64,000 nt of DNA from Azonexus hydrophilus (GCF_905120355.1 NZ_CAJHOB010000008.1:62001-126000), one strand, 5' to 3'. Positions 35,793-45,277 are shown, numbered from the stretch's first letter. Numbers and translations: made by a program. The notes: generated by a model not told the origin, from the letters alone.

Positions 35793-37700
35793 TCAGTCAG
35801 GCGAGGGCAGGGCGTCCAGCGCGTCCTGCAACTCCAGCCAGCGCATCTCGGCCTGCTCGATTTCGGTCGCCAGCGCGGCCGCCCGGCGTTGCATGGCTTC
35901 ACTTTGCTCCCGCGCCACCTGGCTGTAAAACGCGGGATCGGCAAACTGGGCATCCAGCCCGGCCTTTTCTTCCTGCCAAGCGGACAGCTGTCGCTCAATC
36001 TGCTCGATGTCCTTGCTCAACTTGCGCCGCTCCGCCAGCAGCGCCTGCCGGCTGGCCTTGGCTGCCGCCCGTTGCTGCAGGCGCTCGGCCTTGTCCGTGG
36101 CAGCTTGTGGCGCTTCCACGGGAGTTGCGTTGCGCTGCTCCGCCAGCCAGGAAGCGTAATCGTCGAGATCGCCGTCATACAAAACAGCGCCCCCCGCATC
36201 GACCAGCCACAGCTCATCGCAGCAACTGCGCAGCAGGTGACGGTCGTGCGACACCACCACCATGCCGCCGGCGTAGTCCTGCAAGGCAAAGGTCAGCGCC
36301 TCGCGCATTTCCAGATCGAGATGATTAGTCGGCTCGTCGAGCAGCAGCAGATTGGGCTTGCGGCGAATCAGCAGCGCCAGGGCCAGGCGCGATTTTTCGC
36401 CACCGGAAAACGGCCCCACCGGGCGCGTCGCCATGTCGCCGCGAAAATCAAAACCGCCCAGATAATCACGCAATTCCTGCTCCGGCGTCTGCGGCTCCAA
36501 GTGCTGCACATGCCAGAGCGGACTTTCTTCCGGCCGCAGCTGTTCCAGCTGATGCTGCGCGAAATAACCGATGTTGAGTGTCTTCGCTTCCCTGCGCTCA
36601 CCGCTTTCCTGCGCCAGCACGCCGGCCAGCAGCTTGATCAGGGTCGACTTGCCGGCACCGTTACGCCCCAGCAAGCCGATGCGGCAACCCGGGCGCAATG
36701 TGAGGCGAATGTTGTCGAGAATCTTGCGTTCACCATAGCGGGCAGATGCGCCTTCGATGACCAGAAGCGGATCGGGCAGCTGTTCCGGTGCCCGGAAGCT
36801 GAAGGTAAACGGCGAATCGACGTGCGCCGCGGCCACCACCTCCATGCGTTCCAGCATCTTGACCCGGCTCTGCGCCTGCCGTGCCTTGGTTGCCTTGGCC
36901 TTGAAGCGTTCGACAAAGCGCGTCAGGTGGGCAATCTGCCGTTGCTGCGCGACAAAGGTGGCTTGTTGTACCGCCAGGCGCGCGGCCTTGGCTTTTTCGT
37001 AATCGGAATAACCGCCGCTGGTCAGGCTCAGGCGCTGCTGATCGATGGCAATGATGTGCCCGACCACGGCGTCGAGAAAATCGCGATCATGCGAAATCAG
37101 CAACAAGGTCGCCGGCGAAGTTTTCAGCCAGCCCTCCAGCCACAGCACCGCGTCGAGATCGAGGTGATTGGTCGGCTCGTCAAGCAGCAGCAGATCGGCA
37201 CGGCAGGACAGGGCGCGGGCGAGATTCAGCCGAACCCGCCAGCCACCGGAAAAGTCCGCCACCGGCCGCGCGAAGTCGGCATCGCTGAATCCCAGCCCGT
37301 GCAGCACCTCGGCGGCGCGCGCCTTGGCGGTGTAACCATCGATATCGGCATAGCGGGCGTGCAGGCGGCCAATGGCTTCACCGTCGCCGCTCGCTTCCGC
37401 AGCACGCAATTCGCTTTCGACACGCCGCAACTCGCTATCGCCATCCAGCACGAATTCCAGCGCGGGTGTCGGCAGCGCCGGCGTTTCCTGGGCGACGCGG
37501 GCAATCTGCCAGCTGGCGGGCAATTCCAGATCGCCCGCTTCAGCATGCAACTCCCCCGCCACCAAGGCAAACAGGCTGGATTTTCCACTGCCGTTGGCCC
37601 CCACCACACCCACCTTCCAGCCGGTGTGAAGTTGCAGGGAAGCATCGACGACCAGTGGCCGTCCGGCGCGGGCAAAAGTAAGTTGGCGTAGGGCAATCAT
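35793..37700 (-). CDS. ABC-F family ATPase (YheS-like)
   Basis: A soluble protein with two ABC cassettes and no membrane part, 635 residues from ATG 37700, the size of E. coli YheS. The first cassette has GANGSGKSSLF, FSGGWRVRLNLAR and LDEPTNHLDLD. The second has LGRNGAGKSTLI, FSGGEKSRLALAL and LDEPTNHLDLE. A C-terminal coiled coil (about 560-630) follows. ABC-F proteins bind the ribosomal E site. A longer frame into the upstream gene is rejected. It starts 40 bases from a divergent HD-GYP gene. Confidence 0.93.
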   Translation of the reverse strand: MIALRQLTFARAGRPLVVDASLQLHTGWKVGVVGANGSGKSSLFALVAGELHAEAGDLELPASWQIARVAQETPALPTPALEFVLDGDSELRRVESELRAAEASGDGEAIGRLHARYADIDGYTAKARAAEVLHGLGFSDADFARPVADFSGGWRVRLNLARALSCRADLLLLDEPTNHLDLDAVLWLEGWLKTSPATLLLISHDRDFLDAVVGHIIAIDQQRLSLTSGGYSDYEKAKAARLAVQQATFVAQQRQIAHLTRFVERFKAKATKARQAQSRVKMLERMEVVAAAHVDSPFTFSFRAPEQLPDPLLVIEGASARYGERKILDNIRLTLRPGCRIGLLGRNGAGKSTLIKLLAGVLAQESGERREAKTLNIGYFAQHQLEQLRPEESPLWHVQHLEPQTPEQELRDYLGGFDFRGDMATRPVGPFSGGEKSRLALALLIRRKPNLLLLDEPTNHLDLEMREALTFALQDYAGGMVVVSHDRHLLRSCCDELWLVDAGGAVLYDGDLDDYASWLAEQRNATPVEAPQAATDKAERLQQRAAAKASRQALLAERRKLSKDIEQIERQLSAWQEEKAGLDAQFADPAFYSQVAREQSEAMQRRAAALATEIEQAEMRWLELQDALDALPSPD

Positions 37701-37710
37701 GAGGCGGCGG

Positions 37711-37733
37711 ATTATAACGGGCTCTGCTAGAAT
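37711..37733. promoter_or_regulatory. Back-to-back -10 elements between ABC-F and HD-GYP genes
   Basis: The 40-base gap carries TATAAT on the minus strand (37716-37711) and an extended -10 TGCTAGAAT on the plus strand (37725-37733). Both lie so close to the start codons that the transcripts would be nearly leaderless. Confidence 0.45.
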
Positions 37734-37740
37734 CCTTCGC

Positions 37741-38949
37741 ATGATCAAGAAGATCCGCATCGAGCAGTTACAGCCAGGGATGTTCATCCATGATCTGAAC
37801 TGCGGCTGGCTCGATCACCCCTTCCTCACCAATGCTTTCCATGTCGGCGACCAAGCCACGGTGGAGAAAATTGCACGGCATGGTGTCCGTGAGCTGTACA
37901 TCGATACGGCGCGTGGCGACGACGTCCCCAGCGCGCCGACACTCGGCGAAGTGGAAGCGGTACTCGATCAGCAGATGCAGCACATCGCACAGGCCGAACC
38001 ACCGCCGGCGAAAAAAACCTCGCTGCAGGCAGAAGCCGTCCGCGCCCGCCGTCTGCGTAGCGAAGCCAACCTGATCGTGCACCGCCTGATGAGCGACGTC
38101 CGCCTGGGCCGGCAAATCGAAGTAGATCAGGCCGAGCCCATGGTCGAGAGCATCGTCGACTCGATTTTCGCCAATCGCGATGCCCTGCTGCCCATCCTGC
38201 GCCTGAAGCGTCACGATGAATATACTTTTCAGCACTCGGTCAGCGTCGCCGCCCTGCTCGCCGCTTTTGCCCGCAACCTGGGCCTGAGCCGCGAGATCAC
38301 CCGCGAGCTTGGCCTGGGCGGCTTGCTGCACGACATCGGCAAGGCCCGGATTGCAGAAAGCATCCTCAACAAACCGGGCAAACTCAACGACACCGAATTC
38401 GCCCGCATGCGCTGCCATGTCAACGAAGGTCTGGACGTACTGCACACGGCCCCGCGCATCAGCCCGATCGCCCTGCAGGTCACCGCCGAGCATCACGAAC
38501 GCTTTGACGGCTCGGGCCACCCACAGGCGTTGGCCGCCGATCAGGTGTCGCTCTATGGAAAAATGGCCGCCATTGTCGATGTATACGACGCCATTACCTC
38601 AAACCGGGTGTACCACAAGGGCATCCCGCCCACCCTGGCGCTGCGCAAACTCCTGGAATGGAGCACCCACCATTTCGATGCTGCCCTGGTGCATAGTTTC
38701 ATCCGCGCCGTCGGCATTTACCCAAGCGGCTCACTGGTCTCACTGAGCAATGAGCGCCTGGGCGTGGTGCTGGAACAGCATGAACACAGTCTGCTCACGC
38801 CGCTGCTCTGTGTCTTTTTCGACAAGCAACGCCGCACCTACATCGAGCCCTACATTCTTGATCTGGCCACGCGCCAGGACGAAAAAATCATCGCATACGA
38901 AAATCCAGAAACATGGCACATCGACCCTTATCGCTGGTTACCGGGCTAA
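37741..38949 (+). CDS. DUF3391-HD-GYP protein with a GHP variant motif
   Basis: A predicted c-di-GMP phosphodiesterase of 402 residues from ATG 37741 (IKKIRIEQLQPGMFIHDLN). The N-terminal ~130 residues are the DUF3391 domain that often precedes HD-GYP. The HD pair is His197-Asp198 in LLHDIGK, followed by SILNKPGKLNDTEF. The second His pair is 251-252 in HHERFDGSGHPQAL, where His260 replaces the Tyr of the usual GYP. Other metal ligands appear kept, so activity is possible but specificity may differ. The stop overlaps the next gene by 37 bases. Confidence 0.9.
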   Translation: MIKKIRIEQLQPGMFIHDLNCGWLDHPFLTNAFHVGDQATVEKIARHGVRELYIDTARGDDVPSAPTLGEVEAVLDQQMQHIAQAEPPPAKKTSLQAEAVRARRLRSEANLIVHRLMSDVRLGRQIEVDQAEPMVESIVDSIFANRDALLPILRLKRHDEYTFQHSVSVAALLAAFARNLGLSREITRELGLGGLLHDIGKARIAESILNKPGKLNDTEFARMRCHVNEGLDVLHTAPRISPIALQVTAEHHERFDGSGHPQALAADQVSLYGKMAAIVDVYDAITSNRVYHKGIPPTLALRKLLEWSTHHFDAALVHSFIRAVGIYPSGSLVSLSNERLGVVLEQHEHSLLTPLLCVFFDKQRRTYIEPYILDLATRQDEKIIAYENPETWHIDPYRWLPG

Positions 38950-39542
38950 GTCTCGGCTGCCTTCTCATTGCCCCATCGCTCTGTCTGGCGGAGGCTGCCG
39001 ATTGGGACGCCCGCCTGGCACAGGCCGCGCAGTTGCGCGCCGACAGCGAGCAGAAACTACAAGCCGCAGACGCTCTCCTGACACAAGAAAAAGCCGCCTG
39101 CCAGACGAAATTCCAGGTCAACGCCTGCATCAATGACGCCGAGCAGCGGCATCTGGTCGTCCGCCGGGAAAACCGCGCCCGCATCATCGAAGCAGACCGC
39201 ATCGAACGCGCAGTCAAAAGCGAACAGCGCAGCGCCCGCATGGCCGAAAAAGCCGAGCGCCAGGCTACCCGCACCGCCGAATTACCCACCCGCGCGGCAC
39301 AAAGTGATGCCGAGGCACAGCAGACTGAAGCCCTGCGGCGCGAGAAATTGCAGGGCAAGGAACGCGATGCCGCCGTCCGGGTCCAGAAAAAAGCCGAACA
39401 GCAGGCCGCCCATCAACGCAAATTGGCCGAACATGAAGCCCGCGTAGCCAAGAAAAAAGCCCGGGCGGAAGCAAAAGCCGCGAAGCAGGCCCAGGAACGC
39501 GGCACCGAGGCCAGCGGCTCAGCTCAAGCCGGCGGTGACTGA
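38913..39542 (+). CDS. Secreted coiled-coil protein of unknown function
   Basis: I do not recognise a family. The 209-residue protein has a signal peptide (cleaved near LCLAEA, residue ~27). Nearly all the rest is charged helix rich in Ala, Arg, Glu, Lys and Gln, with just two cysteines (KAACQTKF and NACIND). It ends Gly/Ser-rich. A periplasmic coiled coil is the plain reading. It overlaps the HD-GYP gene by 37 bases upstream and the opposing mutY gene by 19 bases at its end. Confidence 0.7.
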   Translation: MAHRPLSLVTGLSLGCLLIAPSLCLAEAADWDARLAQAAQLRADSEQKLQAADALLTQEKAACQTKFQVNACINDAEQRHLVVRRENRARIIEADRIERAVKSEQRSARMAEKAERQATRTAELPTRAAQSDAEAQQTEALRREKLQGKERDAAVRVQKKAEQQAAHQRKLAEHEARVAKKKARAEAKAAKQAQERGTEASGSAQAGGD

Positions 39543-40591
39543 TCAGCCGCCGCCCACACCGCCGGCAAGCTTGTCAGCAATGTGCGCACCGGCGCCGGCA
39601 CTCCAGCCTGCGCGGCTGCAGCAAAGGGTAGCCAGCAGTACTCTCCTTCTCGTAGCAGCGACGGCGGCGCACTGACCCGGCACAACTGCGGCATGATCTG
39701 CAGCACGAAGTGGGTAAAGACATGCCGTAGCGGCGGCAAACTGCACACCGCCTGCACCTCCACCCCTAGCTGCGGCAGAAACTGCGCCGCCTCTGCTTCG
39801 GGAAACGCCAGCAAGCCGCCCCAGATACCGCGCGCGGGTCGCCGCTCGAGCAGGACACCCTGCCCATCGCTGATCAGCAAGAATGTCGCCTGCCGTTCGG
39901 GCGCCTTGGCCCGGCTACGCGCCACTGGCAGCAGATGCTGCCGCTCCTCGCGCTGCGCGACGCAGCTATCTGCCAGCGGACAGCGCGCACACGCTGGCTG
40001 GCGACGGGTACACAATGTCGCCCCGAGATCCATCAGTCCCTGTGTGTAACTCGCCATTTCCTCTGCGGCCGGCAGCAGGCTTTCGGCGCGCTGCCACAGC
40101 GCGCGTTCGGCGGCAGCACGGGAAACGTCCTCGGCAATGGCGAAAACCCGGCACAACACCCGTTTGACATTGCCATCGAGAATTGCCGCCCGCTCACCAT
40201 AGGCAAAGGCCGCGATGGCCGCCGCCGTCGACCGGCCTATCCCCGACAAGCTCTGTAATTGCGCGGCGCTGCGGGGAAACTCGCCACCATGAACAGCCAT
40301 GATTTCCTGCGCGCAGCGGTGCAAATTGCGCGCCCGTGCGTAGTAGCCAAGCCCGGCCCAGTGCGCCAACACACGCTCCACGGGCGCCGCCGCCAGGCTG
40401 GCAACATCGGGAAAGCTGGCCAGAAAACGCTGGTAATAAGGGATCACCGTCGCCACCTGGGTCTGCTGCAGCATGATTTCCGACAACCAGATGCGGTAAG
40501 GATCGCGCGTGTTCTGCCAGGGCAGGTCATGTCGGCCGGCCTGGCGTTGCCAGGCAACGATGGCCGCTGCAAACGTTGATTTCTCGGACAA
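39524..40591 (-). CDS. mutY: Adenine DNA glycosylase MutY
   Basis: MutY removes adenine opposite 8-oxoguanine. It has an HhH-GPD domain (IMLQQTQVATVIPYY, LSGIGRSTAAAI with catalytic-region LDGNVKRVLCR), the [4Fe-4S] cluster motif CTRRQPACARCPLADSC (C-x6-C-x2-C-x5-C) and a C-terminal NUDIX-like domain reading the lesion. No ATG fits the family start. The TTG at 40591 (SEKSTFAAAIVAW) gives 355 residues; an ATG at 40657 would add 22 residues across the divergent promoter. Confidence 0.92.
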   Translation of the reverse strand: MSEKSTFAAAIVAWQRQAGRHDLPWQNTRDPYRIWLSEIMLQQTQVATVIPYYQRFLASFPDVASLAAAPVERVLAHWAGLGYYARARNLHRCAQEIMAVHGGEFPRSAAQLQSLSGIGRSTAAAIAAFAYGERAAILDGNVKRVLCRVFAIAEDVSRAAAERALWQRAESLLPAAEEMASYTQGLMDLGATLCTRRQPACARCPLADSCVAQREERQHLLPVARSRAKAPERQATFLLISDGQGVLLERRPARGIWGGLLAFPEAEAAQFLPQLGVEVQAVCSLPPLRHVFTHFVLQIMPQLCRVSAPPSLLREGEYCWLPFAAAAQAGVPAPVRTLLTSLPAVWAAADQSPPA

Positions 40592-40597
40592 TTCTGA

Positions 40598-40627
40598 TTC
40601 GACTAAAGGAAAACGAACGGGGATAAT
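40598..40627 (+). promoter_or_regulatory. Probable promoter of the flavin reductase gene
   Basis: TTCGAC and GATAAT are 18 bases apart, ending 32 bases before the start codon. Confidence 0.45.
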
Positions 40628-40659
40628 ACGCGGCTTTTCGTCCTCACTCCGCACCACCC

Positions 40660-41178
40660 ATGAGCCAGCCCGCGTCCGCGCCGCCTTCCCCTGCCGAAAT
40701 TGACAGCCGCGCCTTGCGTCAGGCGCTGGGACAGTTCGCGACCGGGATTGCGGTGGTCACCGCCATCGACCCGCACGGCCAGCCGGTTGGCCTGACGGTG
40801 AATTCCTTCGCCGCCGTCTCGCTGGCCCCGGCGCTCGTCCTCTGGTGCCTGGACAACCGTTCGCACAATCTGACCGCCTTTCAGGCCGCCAGCCACCACG
40901 CGATCAACATCCTCACGCGTGAGCAGGAAGACCTGTCCACCCGCTTCGCCACCTGGCCCGTCGATCGCTTTGCCGGCCTGGAATGGACGGCCGCAGCGGG
41001 AGGCGCCCCCGTCCTCGCCAATTGCTGTGCGCATTTCGTGGTTGCCAACGAAACCGCCCACCTCAGCGGCGACCACACCCTCTTCATCGGCCGGGTCGAA
41101 CAATTTGCCCATACCAGCGACCGCGATCCACTGATCTTCCACGCCGGGCAGTACCGTTGCCTGGCAGAAAAACTCTGA
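40660..41178 (+). CDS. Flavin reductase-like FMN-binding protein
   Basis: A 172-residue split-barrel flavoprotein of the flavin reductase (DIM6/NTAB, HpaC-like) family. The segment LRQALGQFATGIAVVTAID is the usual start, and LTVNSFAAVSLAPALVLWCLD is the FMN-binding region. Such proteins supply reduced flavin to monooxygenases, but no monooxygenase gene adjoins, so the partner is unknown. It is a single gene divergent from mutY. Confidence 0.9.
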   Translation: MSQPASAPPSPAEIDSRALRQALGQFATGIAVVTAIDPHGQPVGLTVNSFAAVSLAPALVLWCLDNRSHNLTAFQAASHHAINILTREQEDLSTRFATWPVDRFAGLEWTAAAGGAPVLANCCAHFVVANETAHLSGDHTLFIGRVEQFAHTSDRDPLIFHAGQYRCLAEKL

Positions 41179-41183
41179 AATCA

Positions 41184-41213
41184 TTGGAAAAAAAGCCGCT
41201 CACGGCATAGAAT
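41184..41213 (+). promoter_or_regulatory. Probable promoter of tRNA-Gly
   Basis: TTGGAA and TAGAAT are 18 bases apart, 19 bases before the tRNA 5' end. Confidence 0.6.
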
Positions 41214-41232
41214 CACGCCCGCACGCACCCGG

Positions 41233-41306
41233 GCGGGTGTAGTTCAATGGTAGAACGGCAGCTTCCCAAGCTGCATACGAGGGTTCGATTCCCTTCACCC
41301 GCTCCA
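41233..41306 (+). tRNA. tRNA-Gly (CCC anticodon)
   Basis: A 74-base cloverleaf: acceptor GCGGGTG pairs with CACCCGC, the anticodon stem GCAGC/GCTGC has loop TTCCCAA giving anticodon CCC, which reads GGG. The T-arm has GGGTTCGATTCCC and the CCA end is encoded. No terminator follows before the next gene 24 bases on. Confidence 0.96.
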
Positions 41307-41330
41307 GCCACTACCCACACAACAGCGGGC

Positions 41331-43370
41331 ATGCCCTTTACACAGAGAACTCACAGCAGCCACGATCATCCTGGTCGCTTGCTTGCCCTGATTTGTTGCT
41401 GCCTCTTCGGGTTGATGGGCATTGGCCCCGCGCGTGCCGCAACTGAAGTCACACTGCAGCTACGCTGGCAGCATCAGTTCCAGTTTGCCGGTTACTACGC
41501 TGCCATAGCGCAGGGCTATTATCGCGACGCAGGCCTGCAGGTCGTCCTCAAAGAAGGCGGACCGGGAATCGACGCTGTAGATGAAGTGGTCAGCGGCCGC
41601 AGCCATTTCGGCGTCGGCCTCTCCAGTCTGGCACTGGACTATCTCAACGGCACGCCCGTCATGATGCTGGCCAACGTCTTCCAGCATTCGCCCAACATCC
41701 TGATCGCCCGGGGTAACAACCGGCATCTCGCCGATCTGGCCAATGGCGGCCGTATTGCGATCATGGTTGGGCAACAGGATGCCGAGCTGAAAGCCATGTT
41801 CGTCGACGAGGGCATCGCTCTCGACAAGCTGGATTTATCCACCACTTCCCGCCACCTCGAAGATTTCCTGGCCGGGCGGATCGACGCTTTCAATGGCTAC
41901 GTGTCGAATGAGCCCTATTTGCTGGACAAGCTGGGCATTGCCTTCACCAGCCTCAAGCCACAAACCTACGGCATCGATTTTTATGGCGACCTGCTGTTCA
42001 CCCACCAGAACCTGGCGGCCAACGACCCGGCGCTGGTTTCCGCCTTCCGCACCGCCTCGCTGCGCGGCTGGCAATACGCACTGGATCATCCGGATGAAAT
42101 CATCGACCTGATCCTGCGGGACTACAACGGCCAGCACAAAACCCGCGAGCATCTGCTGTTCGAGGCCAAGGCATTGACTGAGCTGATCCAGCATCAGGTC
42201 ATCGAACTTGGGCACGCCAATCCAGGGCGTTGGCAACACATCGTGGACGTCTATCGGCGCTTCGGTCTGGTACACGGGCAGCAATCGCTGAACGGCTTCC
42301 TCTACCAGAGCGAGGACCCGCTTGACTGGCAAAGCCTGTACCCGATCCTGCTCATTGCCGGTGCTGCCATCCTTCTGGGAAGTGTTCTGCTGTTTTTCAT
42401 CTACCGCAACAACCGTAGACTGGCCAGGGCGCTTGCCGACAAAACACTCAGCGAAGCGCGCTACCGGGTCATGTTCGAAACCAGTCCCGCCGCCGGTTTG
42501 CTATGGGCGGATGATTTCACGATCCTCGACTGGAACAAGGAAGCCACTCGACTGTTCGGCTGGACACTGGAAGAGGTCAAAGGCCGGCGCTTCATCGATT
42601 TTCTGGTCGTCCCTGGAGAACAGGGCCTGCCCCTCGCCAACCTGGAGCGCCTGCAGCACAATGAGCTACCGCACAGCATCAACAACAACCTGACTCGCGA
42701 TGGCCGCCAGCTGACCTGCGAATGGCGCAACGCCAGAATTCCGGACACCCCTGGCGGGAAAGCCTGCAATATTTCACTGGCCATCGACATCAGTGAACGC
42801 CTGCGACTGGAAAAGGAAAACCGGCGCATGGCATTCCGCGACCCGCTCACCCAGTTACCCAACCGCCGCCTGCTGCACGACCGCCTCGACCGCCTGCTGC
42901 GCCGCCTGCGCCGTGAAGGTGGCTATGGCAGCATGCTGTTCCTTGACCTCGACAACTTCAAACCACTCAACGACCGCCATGGCCATGCCCTGGGCGATCT
43001 GCTGCTGCAGGAAGTTGCGCGACGCCTGCACAGTTGTGTCCGGGAAAGCGACACCGTGGGACGTTTTGGTGGCGACGAATTCGTCGTCCTCATTGATGGA
43101 CTCGACAGGAATCCAGAAACCGCCCGCCAGCAGGCCGAGCGTGTCGCACACAAAGTGCTGACCAGCCTGGGCGAGTGCTACCGGCTGCAACAGGAGCCGG
43201 GTGCCGAGATCATAGAACATCGCTGCACGGCCTCGATCGGCGTCACCTTGTTCGACGCCCAGGATAGTGAAACCGGAATTTTCCGTCAGGCCGATGCCGC
43301 CATGTACCAAGCCAAGACCACTGGCCGCAACCGCTACTGCTTGGCCGAAGAGCCCATCCTCGAGCCCTGA
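41331..43370 (+). CDS. NMT1/THI5-like sensor with PAS and GGDEF domains (diguanylate cyclase)
   Basis: A 679-residue membrane signalling protein from ATG 41331. A signal peptide ends near ARAA (residue ~37). The periplasmic part is an NMT1/THI5-like substrate-binding fold (about 40-265; LRWQHQFQFAGYYAAIAQGYY is the family start and is given here as residues 42-62). A membrane helix (about 337-362), a PAS domain (about 378-495) and a GGDEF domain follow. The GGDEF motif begins at residue 580, with an RESD inhibitory site just before it. No EAL domain. The binding fold suggests a pyrimidine- or thiamin-precursor-like ligand, which is inference. The frame runs open back through tRNA-Gly, but only 41331 gives a secretion signal. 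Confidence 0.9.
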   Translation: MPFTQRTHSSHDHPGRLLALICCCLFGLMGIGPARAATEVTLQLRWQHQFQFAGYYAAIAQGYYRDAGLQVVLKEGGPGIDAVDEVVSGRSHFGVGLSSLALDYLNGTPVMMLANVFQHSPNILIARGNNRHLADLANGGRIAIMVGQQDAELKAMFVDEGIALDKLDLSTTSRHLEDFLAGRIDAFNGYVSNEPYLLDKLGIAFTSLKPQTYGIDFYGDLLFTHQNLAANDPALVSAFRTASLRGWQYALDHPDEIIDLILRDYNGQHKTREHLLFEAKALTELIQHQVIELGHANPGRWQHIVDVYRRFGLVHGQQSLNGFLYQSEDPLDWQSLYPILLIAGAAILLGSVLLFFIYRNNRRLARALADKTLSEARYRVMFETSPAAGLLWADDFTILDWNKEATRLFGWTLEEVKGRRFIDFLVVPGEQGLPLANLERLQHNELPHSINNNLTRDGRQLTCEWRNARIPDTPGGKACNISLAIDISERLRLEKENRRMAFRDPLTQLPNRRLLHDRLDRLLRRLRREGGYGSMLFLDLDNFKPLNDRHGHALGDLLLQEVARRLHSCVRESDTVGRFGGDEFVVLIDGLDRNPETARQQAERVAHKVLTSLGECYRLQQEPGAEIIEHRCTASIGVTLFDAQDSETGIFRQADAAMYQAKTTGRNRYCLAEEPILEP

Positions 43371-43438
43371 TCACTACCCGCCAGCACAAGCCATGCCAAG
43401 GCAGGCATAATACGATGTCACATTGTTAATTGCCCCGC

Positions 43439-45277
43439 ATGCACGCTGCCAGGCCAGTTACCCACAGCGCCCTCCTGCCCTTCCTGTTTTTCGCTGCCCT
43501 GCTGTGGCTGGGCGCGCTGGCCTATGCGCAACCCTGGCACGACCTCGACCTACGCCTGGGCGATGTGTTCATGCGCCGGGCAGTGGCCACACGGGCACCC
43601 CCACCGGATATCGTCCTGATCGACATCGATCAGGCCAGCCTCGATCACCCGGAAATGCTCGAACTGGCCGGCAACTGGCCCTGGCCGCGTGCCATTCATG
43701 GCGAGCTACTGGCCTTCCTGACCCGGCAGCAACCGCGCGCGGTCATTTTCGACCTGATTTTCAGCGAACCTGACCGCTTCCGCCCGGAAAGCGACCAGGT
43801 ACTCGAAGCGGCCTTGCGCCAGACGCCCGCCTATCTACCCCTGGTCGTCACCGATGGCACACCTTCCCGCCTGGCCGAACTGCCACCGCTCCTCGGCATC
43901 CAGCGTGGGCCGCACGCCGACCCCGCGGCCGGCCTCCCGCTGCTGGCACCGAAAGCGCTGGCGCCTGATGTCTGGCGCACCGGCCTGATCAACTTTCTGG
44001 CCGACAGTGACGGCCTGGGACGGCGTTACTGGCTGCAGTACCCACATGCCGGCTGGTCGCTGCCAGGGATGCCGGCACGGGTGGCAACAGATCTGGGCAT
44101 GACGGTACCGACGCAGGACAGCCTGCCCCTGCATTTCTACGGCCAGCCGTTCACCCGTTACGCCTACGCCGACCTGTTTCTCGCCAGCTTGCAGGAAAAG
44201 CCGGACAAGCTGCCGGATTTGCGCAACAAGATCATCATCATCGGCGCAGCCGCCCCCGGGCTGCATGATCTGCGTCCAACGCCGCTCGGGGCAGCGACGC
44301 CGGGGCCGGTCATCCTCGCTACCGCACTGGCCAATCTGCAGCAGCAGGATTATCTGCGCCCCCTGCCGGATGCGCTCGCCCCCGCCCTGGGGGGCCTGGT
44401 TCTGTGCCTGATGGTTCTGGCCACACGGCGGCATGTCAGCCCCACCCTGCAAGGCAGCGTGCTGACCCTGCTCACCCTGGCCGCACTGCTGGCTGCTTAC
44501 TTTCTGCTGGCGCACAACCTGCTCTGGCTTCCCTTTTCCACCCTGCTGACGCTGTGGCTGTTCTATGCAGCCTGCGCCCTGGAAGCCTATTTCCGCGAAC
44601 GACGCCAGCGCGAACACGCCTTGCAACTGTTTGGCCGCTTCGTTGATCCACGCGTCGTCAGCGCCCTGGTTGCTGGCGATACCCTGGCGCAGGCGCAGGC
44701 GGGACAGAGCCAGGAAATCACCGTCCTCTTCTCCGACATCCGCGGCTTCACCAGCCTGTCCGAAACCAGCTCCCCGGAACATGTCGTCCAGCTGCTCAAT
44801 CGCTATTTTTCCGCTCAGACCGAAATCATATTCAGCCATGGCGGCACCCTCGACAAATTCATCGGCGACGCCATCATGGCCTTCTGGGGGGCTCCAGTGG
44901 CCACACCTCAGCACGCCAGCCAGGCCGTCGCCGCCGCGCTGGCGCTACAGGAGGGCCTGCTCGCCTTTCGTCAGGAACTGGGTGCCGCAGGTGCCAGTTT
45001 CGATATTGGCATCGGCATCCATAGCGGGCCGGCCGTCGTCGGTTTCATCGGTGCCGCCCAACGTCTGGATTACACTGCCATCGGTGACACGGTCAATCTC
45101 GCCAGCCGCATCGAGGGGCTGACCAAGGGAGTGGCACGGGTGCTGGTTTCGGAAAGTACCCGCGATGCCTGTAGGGCCGAAAACGCCACGCGTTTCATTT
45201 TCATCGACCACGGTGAATTTTCTGTCAAAGGGCGCGAGCGCCCTGTCCGTTTATTTGAACCAAGGAGCTCTGCATGA
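43439..45277 (+). CDS. CHASE2-domain class III adenylate cyclase
   Basis: A 612-residue membrane sensor making cAMP. An N-terminal helix precedes a periplasmic CHASE2 domain (about 30-300; DLRLGDVFMRRA, VLIDIDQASL, IIIGAAAPGLHDLRPTPLG). Three membrane helices (about 310-385) follow, then a nucleotidyl cyclase domain (about 425-600). Metal Asp residues are in LFSDIRGFTSL and FIGDAIMAFWG, the adenine-selecting Lys in TLDKFIGD, and the transition-state residues in DTVNLASRIEGL. ATG 43439 is preferred over TTG 43430. The stop overlaps the SH3b gene by four bases. Confidence 0.92.
   Translation: MHAARPVTHSALLPFLFFAALLWLGALAYAQPWHDLDLRLGDVFMRRAVATRAPPPDIVLIDIDQASLDHPEMLELAGNWPWPRAIHGELLAFLTRQQPRAVIFDLIFSEPDRFRPESDQVLEAALRQTPAYLPLVVTDGTPSRLAELPPLLGIQRGPHADPAAGLPLLAPKALAPDVWRTGLINFLADSDGLGRRYWLQYPHAGWSLPGMPARVATDLGMTVPTQDSLPLHFYGQPFTRYAYADLFLASLQEKPDKLPDLRNKIIIIGAAAPGLHDLRPTPLGAATPGPVILATALANLQQQDYLRPLPDALAPALGGLVLCLMVLATRRHVSPTLQGSVLTLLTLAALLAAYFLLAHNLLWLPFSTLLTLWLFYAACALEAYFRERRQREHALQLFGRFVDPRVVSALVAGDTLAQAQAGQSQEITVLFSDIRGFTSLSETSSPEHVVQLLNRYFSAQTEIIFSHGGTLDKFIGDAIMAFWGAPVATPQHASQAVAAALALQEGLLAFRQELGAAGASFDIGIGIHSGPAVVGFIGAAQRLDYTAIGDTVNLASRIEGLTKGVARVLVSESTRDACRAENATRFIFIDHGEFSVKGRERPVRLFEPRSSA

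Noticed and set aside
41247..41330. N-terminal extension of the GGDEF sensor through tRNA-Gly
   Set aside because: The extension is the tRNA sequence itself, and the signal peptide starts only at 41331.
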